From Prevotella sp. OH937_COT-195 (GTDB lineage Bacteria; Bacteroidota; Bacteroidia; Bacteroidales; Bacteroidaceae): a DNA stretch of 64,000 nt. Under the pieces are notes generated by a model, which made no database searches, was not told the DNA's origin, and worked only from the letters and a program-made list of their open reading frames with translations. The DNA is taken from NCBI RefSeq assembly GCF_003932845.1, contig NZ_RQZH01000014.1:1-64000 (forward strand), written 5' to 3'. A program made the position numbers and the translations under genes. Within the stretch, counting starts at the first letter, position 1, and each line of letters begins with the position of its first letter. Of this stretch, positions 26,198 to 34,084 are shown in pieces.

Positions 26198-26201
26198 TGA
26201 G

Positions 26202-27179
26202 ATGAAAAAGAAATACAAAACAATAGACTTGTTTGCGGGTATTGGCGGTATTCGTCTCGGATTTGCTGCCCATGGGTGTGAGAATGTCTTTTCTTCCGAA
26301 TGGGATAAGCATGCACAAAAGATGTATGAAGCGAATTTTTATGAAGCCCCCTATGGTGACATCAACGATATAAATCCTGAAGATATCCCCGACCATGATA
26401 TACTGCTGGCTGGTTTTCCCTGCCAACCATTTAGTATTGCAGGCAAAGGATTGGGCTTTGCAGACACAAGAGGTACACTTTTTTTCAACATAAAGACAAT
26501 ACTAGAGGTAAAGCAACCCCAAGCGTTCCTCTTGGAGAATGTCAAGAGGCTTGTAACCCATGACAAAGGGAATACTTTTAATGTTATTCTAACTATCTTG
26601 AGGGGTTTGGGTTATACCGTTTACTACAAGGTATTTAACTCATTGGATTTTGGTGTACCTCAAAAAAGAGAACGGATTTATATTGTTGGGTTTAAGCAGG
26701 CCATCAGATTCTCATTCCCCAAGCCGTTGGGTTTTTTTAGACCACTGTCAGAGATCTTAGAAGACGATGAGCAGGTGCCAAGCTCTTATTTCTTGTCCGA
26801 AACGATGCGACAAAAACGTTTTTCGGCTCTTAAGGGAGAGCCACCTGTACCATCTATTTGGCATGAAAACATTGGCGGAAACATCTCTCCATTACCCTAT
26901 TCTTGCGCACTAAGAGCTGGGGGGAGTTATAATTATTTGGTTGTCAATGGCATTAGGCGATTAACATCAAGAGAGATGCTCAGACTGCAAGGGTTCCCCG
27001 ATTCTTTCATTATAAACATCCCTTATTCACAAGCACGCAAAGTGGCAGGCAACTCCGTAACCGTCCCCGTGATAGAAGCTATCGCAGGAGAAATGATCAG
27101 ATCGCTCAATGAGCAAAAAGAGATTGAAGAATACAAAAAAGTTGATTTGTTTGGAAATTATGAATATTTCGGAGGCTAA
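26202..27179 (+). CDS. Type II DNA cytosine-C5 methyltransferase
   Basis: From the ATG at 26202 (MKKKYKTIDLFAGIGG) the protein has 325 residues. Motif I is DLFAGIGG; motif IV is GFPCQPFS with catalytic C74; motif VI is ENV; motif VIII is QKRERIYIVGF; motif IX is RRLTSREMLRLQGFP; motif X is AGNSVTVPV. An in-frame upstream ATG (26070) only adds residues read out of frame from the neighbouring fragment, so it is not the start. It should modify the site cut by the HaeII-like nuclease encoded next, with which it overlaps by 20 bp. If HaeII-like, the target would be RGCGCY, which is inference. Confidence 0.93.
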   Translation: MKKKYKTIDLFAGIGGIRLGFAAHGCENVFSSEWDKHAQKMYEANFYEAPYGDINDINPEDIPDHDILLAGFPCQPFSIAGKGLGFADTRGTLFFNIKTILEVKQPQAFLLENVKRLVTHDKGNTFNVILTILRGLGYTVYYKVFNSLDFGVPQKRERIYIVGFKQAIRFSFPKPLGFFRPLSEILEDDEQVPSSYFLSETMRQKRFSALKGEPPVPSIWHENIGGNISPLPYSCALRAGGSYNYLVVNGIRRLTSREMLRLQGFPDSFIINIPYSQARKVAGNSVTVPVIEAIAGEMIRSLNEQKEIEEYKKVDLFGNYEYFGG

Positions 27180-28228
27180 GTTGGCTTTAGATCGGCTTAT
27201 ATCTAAAGCTAGAGTACATTTATATAAGCCTATCCAGATTGCAGAGATCTTACATCGAGATAGAGTTCATGGGGATATAGACCTTGTCGATCTAGAATCT
27301 TATAGAAATGCGTCAAAGAAATGGCGCGATGAAGTTTTGTTTGCGCTTCTTGGGGCGTACGTCTTCTTCATCTGCAAGATATCAAGACGACCTATTTAAC
27401 GAGAACGCCATTCCTCCCAACATCCTAAGGATATTGGGCGAAGAGAACAGAGCAGGCGGTGGCATTGTGGAGAAGTATATTTACGATTGTTTTGAAGAAA
27501 GATTCTCTCAAATGTCCCAAGGGCTGAGGTATTGCAAGACCCACGACAAACAAAGCTTCCTTATCAAAGACTTCATTGACACTTTTTGGAATGAATCTGG
27601 GCTAAGAAGAAGTATCGATAAGATATACGAAATCGTAGTTTATGCTTTGTTTTCTACGCTCGTAGAAAGCCTCAAAGTAAAAATAACGATAGAGTACGAC
27701 ACCGACAAGCAAGATCTACTACATGAATTCTCCGATTTTTCCGAACGTGTTATCGGATTGTCCGCCCAACAATCCAAAATAACCATGAGTGCTCGAATAA
27801 ATCGGGTCGGGGTTACAAACGCTGCAGATAGAGGGCTTGATATGTGGGCTAATTTTGGGATGGCGATTCAAATCAAACACTTGTCTTTGACTGAAGAGCT
27901 GGCGGAGAACATAGTATCGTCGGTATCATCTGATAGGATAGTCATCGTATGCAAAGACTCCGAAGAGAAGATTATCGTTTCTCTTTTGACGCAGATTGGC
28001 TGGAAATCTAAAATCCAAAGCATTGTCACAGAAAACGACTTGGTGCACTGGTACAATAAAGCCTTAACGGGTGTTTTTTCGAAAGAAATAGGCGACAAAA
28101 TCCTTTCGACCTTATACCATGAAATCTTGAGAGAATTTCCAGTGACCAATTTTGATGATTTGAACGAATTCAAAAAAACTAGAGGGTATGATTTACTTTC
28201 TTTCGCAGGTGTTTGGAGAGAGGTATAG
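27160..28228 (+). pseudogene. HaeII-family type II restriction endonuclease, frameshifted
   Basis: The first frame (MNISEAKLALDRLISKARVH, from 27160) runs through ASKKWRDEV and ALLG, then veers into nonsense. A second frame picks up at GRTSSSSARYQDDLFNENAI and continues to WREV at 28228. Together they give one continuous protein of about 355 residues that resembles the HaeII restriction enzyme family. The break coincides with GGGG at 27352-27355; removing one G joins the frames. So the gene carries a +1 frameshift, or is switched by G-tract length, or holds a sequence error. It overlaps the methyltransferase gene. Confidence 0.75.
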
Positions 28229-28324
28229 TGGCTTATTTGGCAATCTATTTCTCTGATTCTTATGAAGAGTTAGATGAATAGGGTATGTGGTTTTAGTTCT
28301 GAAGACAATCGCATACCCCCAAAT

Positions 28325-28366
28325 AAAAACTCCACTCAATACAGCAAATCTTGGATGGAGTGTTTT
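28325..28366 (+). terminator. Terminator after the restriction gene
   Basis: AAAAACTCCA and TGGAGTGTTTT form a stem with one bulge, about 95 bp after the nuclease stop codon, with a T-rich tail. A separate GGGTATG / CATACCC pair lies just upstream (28279-28318). Confidence 0.5.
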
Positions 28367-28393
28367 ATTGCTCGCAAGTTTTGGGGTGTAGAA

Positions 28394-28431
28394 AAGGGTG
28401 TAAATCGCGTAACTCGCTGATTTACACCCTT
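28394..28431 (-). terminator. Terminator after tRNA-Ser
   Basis: A 13-bp perfect stem (minus strand AAGGGTGTAAATC / GATTTACACCCTT) with a TTTTC tail lies 5 bp after the tRNA 3' end. Confidence 0.85.
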
Positions 28432-28436
28432 GTTTG

Positions 28437-28521
28437 CGGAGAGAGAGGGATTCGAACCCCCGGCACCTCTCAGTGCGACGGTTTTCAAGACCGTTGTAAT
28501 CGACCACTCTACCATCTCTCC
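28437..28521 (-). tRNA. tRNA-Ser (anticodon UGA)
   Basis: The 85-nt minus-strand sequence starts GGAGAGATGG, which pairs with the 3' TCTCTCC acceptor arm. The anticodon loop is CTTGAAA (UGA) on an ACGGT-type stem. A long class II variable arm (CGCACTGAGAGGTGCCG) follows, and the T arm has GGGGGTTCGAATCCCTC. CCA is not encoded. It marks the right border of the type II RM segment. Confidence 0.95.
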
Positions 28522-28844
28522 TTTGTCGGACGACAATTTTGTCGTTCTAAAGCGAGTGCAAAAGTAATCATTTCTTTTTAACCTGCCAAATTTTAGGCAA
28601 AGTTTTTTGAATCTCTGATTCTTATTCATAAAAGTTGCATTTCTTAATTAAACTTACCAAGTTCTCTAAAACTTGAAAATATGGAAGTTTCAACTACAAT
28701 ATGAACACATATAAAAAATAAAAAAAGTAAAATGTAAACCGAAAATCAAATATATTCGACAAAAAGTGTTACCTTTGCACGCATAGAATGTATTTTACCA
28801 CTGAATAAAGATTTAAAAAAGTATTAACTTAAAAAATTAGTTTA
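28522..28844. other. Intergenic leader region upstream of the secreted-protein operon
   Basis: This 323-bp AT-rich gap contains a rightward -7 element TACCTTTG (28770-28777) about 68 bp before the start codon at 28845. No other structure or gene is seen. Confidence 0.5.
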
Positions 28845-31082
28845 ATGAAAAAAGCATTATGGCTGACCGCGTTTTTGCTGTTGGCTGTGTGGGATAATGC
28901 GGCTCATGCCGAAACCTACACCTATGAATTTAAAGAAAAGGTTTTCACAAAAAATGAAACCCAAAAACTTGGTGATGTGGAATGGACACTGCAAACTGAT
29001 GCAGACTATTTCGGTTCTAACAAAGATAAAGGAATACAAATCGGTAAAGGAAGCAAGCCGGCAAAGACAATAACGCTATCCACCGACGGTATTTCGGGAA
29101 ACATCAAGTTAATTAAAATTGAGACGAGCGGAGCAAAAGACATTGATGCGAAACTCACGGTAACGGTGGACGGGAAGCCTTTCGGAAAAGAAATTAAGCT
29201 TACCAACCAAAACAAAGAATATGAATTTACGGGCAATGGCAAAGGAAAGATTGTGCTAAACTACAGTCAGACCAGCCAAAAAGCCATATACATAAAAAAG
29301 ATAACCGTGGTTTATGACAAAAACAACGGAGGTGAAGAGCAAGGTGGAGAACAAGGTGGAGAACAAGGAGAAGACGAAAATGAAGATGATGAAGAAGAAG
29401 ACCCTATGGCCAATGCTCCCACATTTGTCTTCAACACGGAAAACGGTCTTACCGCACTCGGCATTTCGATACCGGGTTCGGACAAAGGCACATCCATAGA
29501 AAACGATTTGAAAAGCAAGGGCATAACACTGTCAAACACAAAAGGAAGTACCAATACACGTGTGTATAACAGCAAAGGGAAATATACCCTGCGGATATAC
29601 AAAGGCGGTACCATGACGCTGACATCAGACAACGGAGTGCCCATAACACAGATAGAAATAAAAATTGAGAACGACGGCACCATGACAGCAACAGACGGAA
29701 CGTCTATATCTAAAAGCAATGATAAATGGACCGGTAACGCACAATCTGTCAAATTCAACATAACAAAAAATGCCTTTATAAGCACGATAAACGTGACCAC
29801 AAACGGCACCGCACCGAAACCTTTGCAGGAAGTAAAGGGACTGAAAGCTCTTAAAGATGTTGAGGACGACACCGAAGTACACCTGTACATTGCCGATGGC
29901 GACCAAGCACGAGTATTGTTTGCCGACGAAGAGGACAACGCATACGTCCGAGACAAAGACGTGAAGGTGTTTTTCAAGGAAGTGAAAACCAATCCGGCAT
30001 TGAAATTCAACCAACATTTGGCTGGATATATCTACGGCAAGAAAACAAGCATGGGAGGAGTCACCGTATTTGAAACGACAAAAAAGACTAACTCCGAAGA
30101 ATTCATAATAGCCGAGCCGGTGCAAGAGACCGACATCACGCCTCTGACGATAAATGCAGAGGACTACAAGAATCATCTCGCAGACTGGGTGATAATCAAA
30201 GAAATAACAGTGAACGACGGAAAGACAACAATCGCAGGGACGACGATAGGCATAAACAACACACACAAACTCGGCGAAAGCATGTTCTACCACATGCCTT
30301 ACGACAAATCCGTTGTTGACATCTCGGCTATAATATTCCCGACAGACGGAAATTCAAACGAACTGCGCCCCATATATAATAAGGTGGAAAAAACAAACAT
30401 ACACAATGTGGCAGAACAAGAGTTCCGTCCCGTGACATACGTAATCGACGAGAACAAAGATTTCGTGTTGCCGGCAAACAACATTGCCAACGCAAGCGTA
30501 AGACTCAAAAGAAAAATATCGAGCGAATACTGGAACACAATAACACTGCCATTCGGTGTGAAGAACGTAAAAGGCATGTTGCGCAGATACAAAACAGTTG
30601 AAGGCAACACCATGATTTTTGAAGAAACGAACGACATCGAAGCAGGAGTGCCGTATCTTTACAAGCCGGACAGCAACATCGAGAACCCCACATACAAGGA
30701 CGTGACGCTTACGAACATTCAGGCAAAAAACATCGAACACGGCAATTTCCATTTCGTGGGTACTTACAAACCTTACGATATGAAGACAGACAAGACTGAA
30801 CGTTTCCTCGGGAATAACGACAAACTATATTGGCCTACAGGCAACGACACTAACAAGATACCGGGCATGCGCGCATATTTCGTAGTGCCGGCAACGATAA
30901 ACGATGCCAAAGTATCTACCGACAACATAACGTCTGCCATAGACGCTGCACACGGCGACACGGGTGAAAACCTCGACAACGCAAAAGTTTACAATCTCGG
31001 CGGACAGTTTGTGGGAGTCGGCATCGAGCAACTGCCGAAAGGCATATACATTGTCAACGGAAAGAAAATGGTTATCAATTAA
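28845..31082 (+). CDS. Secreted multidomain protein with T9SS-like tail
   Basis: The 745-residue protein has a signal peptide (MKKALWLTAFLLLAVW, cleavage near AHAE). Two beta-rich blocks flank an acidic low-complexity linker near residues 165-190 (EQGGEQGGEQGEDENED). Internal duplication is suggested by similar segments (YIKKITVVYD; FISTINVTTNG). The C-terminus, VYNLGGQFVG then LPKGIYIVNGKKMVIN, matches the short tail common on T9SS-exported proteins of Prevotella-like bacteria. No catalytic motif is recognised. It is the first gene of an operon with a small Gly-rich peptide and a secreted nuclease. Confidence 0.8.
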   Translation: MKKALWLTAFLLLAVWDNAAHAETYTYEFKEKVFTKNETQKLGDVEWTLQTDADYFGSNKDKGIQIGKGSKPAKTITLSTDGISGNIKLIKIETSGAKDIDAKLTVTVDGKPFGKEIKLTNQNKEYEFTGNGKGKIVLNYSQTSQKAIYIKKITVVYDKNNGGEEQGGEQGGEQGEDENEDDEEEDPMANAPTFVFNTENGLTALGISIPGSDKGTSIENDLKSKGITLSNTKGSTNTRVYNSKGKYTLRIYKGGTMTLTSDNGVPITQIEIKIENDGTMTATDGTSISKSNDKWTGNAQSVKFNITKNAFISTINVTTNGTAPKPLQEVKGLKALKDVEDDTEVHLYIADGDQARVLFADEEDNAYVRDKDVKVFFKEVKTNPALKFNQHLAGYIYGKKTSMGGVTVFETTKKTNSEEFIIAEPVQETDITPLTINAEDYKNHLADWVIIKEITVNDGKTTIAGTTIGINNTHKLGESMFYHMPYDKSVVDISAIIFPTDGNSNELRPIYNKVEKTNIHNVAEQEFRPVTYVIDENKDFVLPANNIANASVRLKRKISSEYWNTITLPFGVKNVKGMLRRYKTVEGNTMIFEETNDIEAGVPYLYKPDSNIENPTYKDVTLTNIQAKNIEHGNFHFVGTYKPYDMKTDKTERFLGNNDKLYWPTGNDTNKIPGMRAYFVVPATINDAKVSTDNITSAIDAAHGDTGENLDNAKVYNLGGQFVGVGIEQLPKGIYIVNGKKMVIN

Positions 31083-31103
31083 AAACAACCAAAATAATAA
31101 TCA

Positions 31104-31328
31104 ATGAATAAAAAAGTATATATATTACCAAAAATGCAAACCGTTTCAATCGAGTCTGAAACAATAATGGCAGCAGGGTCAAATACCGGCGACGTAAACA
31201 GCGACGGAACAAACATCACAGTACCCGAAACAGGTGGTGGCGGAAACGCCGGCGAAGCACATTCCAAACAATGGGACGACATCGAAGAAACAAACGAGAA
31301 AGAAAAACCGTTTAATGACTTTAACTAA
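31104..31328 (+). CDS. Small Gly-rich peptide, Bacteroidales YxxP...MAAGS type
   Basis: The 74-residue product starts MNKKVYILPKMQTVSIESET then IMAAGSNTGDV. A conserved-looking N-terminal stretch of about 25 residues ends in AAGS and is followed by a variable tail (TGGGGNAGEA, acidic end). Bacteroidales genomes encode many small proteins with this pattern (MKK-Y-x-P...L/MxxSG), usually annotated hypothetical. It resembles a leader-plus-core layout but no modifying enzyme is nearby. It lies 21 bp after the secreted protein gene and 15 bp before the nuclease gene, so it is probably translated from the same mRNA. Confidence 0.65.
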   Translation: MNKKVYILPKMQTVSIESETIMAAGSNTGDVNSDGTNITVPETGGGGNAGEAHSKQWDDIEETNEKEKPFNDFN

Positions 31329-31343
31329 TTTGAAATATAAATT

Positions 31344-32438
31344 ATGAAAAAATATACATTAGCCTTATTGTTACTCATAGTCACGTTTGAGGCTGTCGCA
31401 CAGAAAAACAGGAAACCGGAATATATAAAACTGAAAAACGGTACGGTACAGACTTTCGACAAGGAGAAAATAAATAAGTCTGTAGTAGTTTTCGGAGAGG
31501 GAGGAGCAACAGACTCGCTTGGTATAAAGATATACATGAAAGACGGCTCGTGCCAAGACTATCTGTATTCGCAGATAAGTTTCGTGGCATTCGAAGAACA
31601 AGGCGGAGGACAGCAGGACGACAAGAACGTCAACAAGAACAACGATGCCGACCTCGCAAGGAACAAGGAGGCTTGGAGATTAGAGTTCCCACAACTGCAT
31701 CGCGGAGACGAAGATTTCACATACGAGATAACACACTATGCAGAAAACGAAACTGTGGTTAATTTTTCATTGGAATGGGACGGACAGAAGAAAGGAAACA
31801 GATGGACATGCTATCAGTTACACAAGGGAAATCTTGAAAAGAATGTTAAGCGCAAGGACAATTTCAGGGAAGATCCCAAAATAACCAATCCGGAACATCG
31901 CACGACGCTGGCTCAATACAAAGCCACATCGTCAACCTACGCACGCGGACATCTTTGTCCGTCCGGCGACAGACTGTATTCAAAAGAACAGAACGACCAA
32001 ACTTTCTATTTGAGCAACATGCAACCGCAAGTGCAGGGACACAACAGTGGTGTGTGGGCACAGTTGGAAAGAAGAGTAAGAGAATATGCCGAGGCAGCAA
32101 ACTGTGACACACTTTACATTGTCAAAGCAGCAACAATAGACAAGGAAACAGACATAGAGGAGACTACATCCGCAGGACTTCGCGTGCCGAAATATTTCTA
32201 CATGGCTCTGCTTGCCTACAACAAAACCAAAGACGAATATCACGCGCTCGGCATTTGGTCGCCCAATTACACGAAAAGTCCCACGGAATATATCACCATA
32301 AGGGAATTGGAAACACGCACCGGGCTTGATTTCTTCTGCAACCTGCCTGATGATACCGAGAATATGGTAGAGGACGACCGCAGCAACGACAATGCCCGAT
32401 ACTGGAGAATAACGTTCAACAACGAACAACAGCCATAG
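31344..32438 (+). CDS. Secreted DNA/RNA non-specific endonuclease
   Basis: The 364-residue protein has a signal peptide (MKKYTLALLLLIVTFEAVAQ). The C-terminal 250 residues carry the NucA-type active site YARGHLCPSGDR (histidine around residue 203), the metal-binding asparagine region YLSNMQPQVQGHN and the GVWAQLERRVRE helix. A flexible Gln/Asn-rich stretch (GGGQQDDKNVNKNN) separates the N-terminal domain. It would degrade nucleic acids outside the cytoplasm. It is the last gene of the three-gene secreted operon; a 22-bp array and 198-bp element follow. Confidence 0.9.
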   Translation: MKKYTLALLLLIVTFEAVAQKNRKPEYIKLKNGTVQTFDKEKINKSVVVFGEGGATDSLGIKIYMKDGSCQDYLYSQISFVAFEEQGGGQQDDKNVNKNNDADLARNKEAWRLEFPQLHRGDEDFTYEITHYAENETVVNFSLEWDGQKKGNRWTCYQLHKGNLEKNVKRKDNFREDPKITNPEHRTTLAQYKATSSTYARGHLCPSGDRLYSKEQNDQTFYLSNMQPQVQGHNSGVWAQLERRVREYAEAANCDTLYIVKAATIDKETDIEETTSAGLRVPKYFYMALLAYNKTKDEYHALGIWSPNYTKSPTEYITIRELETRTGLDFFCNLPDDTENMVEDDRSNDNARYWRITFNNEQQP

Positions 32439-32496
32439 CACAAAATACAAAAGCATCATACCCACCGGCTGTAATACCGAGTGGAAATTCAATTCC

Positions 32497-32572
32497 GCCT
32501 AATTTGGATTGCAAATTAGGCGGAATTGAATTTTAATTTCGGCGGTTTTGCCGAGTAAATCAGGCGATTTTG
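32497..32572 (+). repeat. 22-bp-period intergenic array, site 3
   Basis: Cores GCCTAATTTG (32497), GGCGGAATTG (32519), GGCGGTTTTG (32541) and GGCGATTTTG (32563) are spaced exactly 22 bp apart. An inverted CAATTCCGCC overlaps the first. The array ends 17 bp before copy D of the 198-bp element, the same order as at 8.5 kb. Confidence 0.78.
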
Positions 32573-32589
32573 TTTTTCAAAACATATTG

Positions 32590-32786
32590 AACCCAAATCG
32601 GTCATCAGACCGCATTTGCTTAGATTTGCCATTGCCGTTACGCTCCCCAACTGCTTTAGCCCGCTTGCTGACATCTGCGCAGCCATTACATCTCTACGTA
32701 GTCCGCTACGCCTTCGATGAAACGGCTGTACATCCGCTCAACAATCGAACAAAATCGGTTGAGGGTTCTAATGACCGATTTGGGTT
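32590..32786 (-). repeat. 198-bp terminal-inverted-repeat element, copy D (reversed)
   Basis: This is the reverse of copies A-C: its complement starts AACCCAAATCGGTCATTAGA and ends TCTGATGACCGATTTGGGTT. Here the terminal repeats match almost perfectly. The central arms CAGCCGTTTCATC / GATGTAATGGCTG are as in copy A. It lies between converging nuclease and ABC permease genes. Confidence 0.92.
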
Positions 32787-32803
32787 GAACGGTCAAGCAA
32801 CGG

Positions 32804-34078
32804 TCAGTGTTTCTCGCCGAAGCCTTTGTTCTTTTGTCGTTCCACGGCATTCTTGATGGCAGTAACACGCTCTATGGCATGGCGGCGTGCCTTTATCAAG
32901 TGGTAACGATACACTACACATGTGGCAAGGAAATATACCGCGGTCTGTATCCACAACCACATATATTCCCGACTCACGTCATTAAGTGTCGCCCCCATGC
33001 TGTTCACCCTCACAAAAGCGCGTATGCCGAATGTCGATGGCACAAGATATGAAACGCTTCGCCATGCGGCGGGGATAGCACTTTCGGGCCATGAAATACC
33101 GGCAAGGAAAAGGAAAGGCATAGACGTGAACACCACAAGCAACATGACGTTTTCGCGATAGCGTATTATGCACGAAAACAGCATTCCGAAGAAAATGCAG
33201 GCAAGAATGTATGGCACCATAACGGCAAACAAGTCGGCGGGTCGTGCCATGTGGGAAAAGCCGAAAATACGTGGCACGATGAGCGTGATGTACGCCGTCA
33301 TTACGGCAAATATCATAAAGTAGCACATCGATTTCCCAAACACTATTCGGAATATGCCGTTATAGTGCCGGCTTACCGGCACAAGGTCTTGATAGCGGTT
33401 GTTCTCGCGTGCCGTACCTGCACTCAGTCCGATGCCGAGCAACAGCGTCTGCTGCAATATAAGGACGAGAACGCACGGAAGTATGAAATTTCCGTATCCT
33501 CCCGTGGTGTTGAACATCTGCACCTCTTCGAAATCGAGCGGACTCACGAGAATCTCGTCATCGCGGTCGGTGGCGTTGCCGGCTCGTGCGACCTTTATAT
33601 CATCATTCATGTCCAGCGACACCTCCATCGCCGTAGAGTATATGGCCTTATAGGTAAGCATAATGCTCATGTCGCAGAACACACTCACATTTGCCTGTTC
33701 GTTGCGCCCGAGTCTGTTTTCAAAATCGGTGGGAAAATATAGTATGCCGCGCACCACTTGCCGCCCCATGAGTTGCCGCGCCTCGTCAATCGACGTGCAA
33801 TGATATGCCACTTTCACTTGTGGCGACGCATCGCATCGGCGTACGAAAAGGCGTGAGGAGTGACTTTTTGACAAATCGACAACTGCCACCGGCACATCAC
33901 GGACAACTTCGTTGTTGTATGCCCACGAATAAACCAGCGGATACAGCAATGGAACAAGTATAAAGAAGATTAGCACGCCTTCGTCGTTTATCACGGAGCG
34001 CATCTCCTTTTCCCAGATGTAGCAGGTGTCTTTTATGCTTTGAAACATTTTTTCAAGAGTTGAACAGATTCTTTGCAA
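32804..34078 (-). CDS. ABC-2 type permease
   Basis: The 424-residue protein has one N-terminal membrane helix (GVLIFFILVPLLYPLVYSW), a large extracytoplasmic domain, and five C-terminal helices ending near AVYFLATCVVYRY. This is the YhhJ/YbhR layout of ABC-2 exporters. It is the last gene of the tolC-hlyD-permease-permease operon, 6 bp after its paralogue. No ATP-binding subunit is encoded beside it. The substrate is unknown; drug, lipid or hydrophobic compounds are exported by related systems. Confidence 0.88.
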   Translation of the reverse strand: MQRICSTLEKMFQSIKDTCYIWEKEMRSVINDEGVLIFFILVPLLYPLVYSWAYNNEVVRDVPVAVVDLSKSHSSRLFVRRCDASPQVKVAYHCTSIDEARQLMGRQVVRGILYFPTDFENRLGRNEQANVSVFCDMSIMLTYKAIYSTAMEVSLDMNDDIKVARAGNATDRDDEILVSPLDFEEVQMFNTTGGYGNFILPCVLVLILQQTLLLGIGLSAGTARENNRYQDLVPVSRHYNGIFRIVFGKSMCYFMIFAVMTAYITLIVPRIFGFSHMARPADLFAVMVPYILACIFFGMLFSCIIRYRENVMLLVVFTSMPFLFLAGISWPESAIPAAWRSVSYLVPSTFGIRAFVRVNSMGATLNDVSREYMWLWIQTAVYFLATCVVYRYHLIKARRHAIERVTAIKNAVERQKNKGFGEKH

Positions 34079-34084
34079 GTTAAG

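Noticed and set aside
26070..26201. Extended start of the cytosine methyltransferase at 26070
   Set aside because: The extra 44 residues come from reading the upstream methyltransferase fragment out of frame; motif I begins naturally after the ATG at 26202.
28279..28318. Possible attachment site at the inverted pair GGGTATG / CATACCC near the tRNA
   Set aside because: No second copy was found at the left border of the RM segment and no integrase is present; it is more likely a weak terminator stem.
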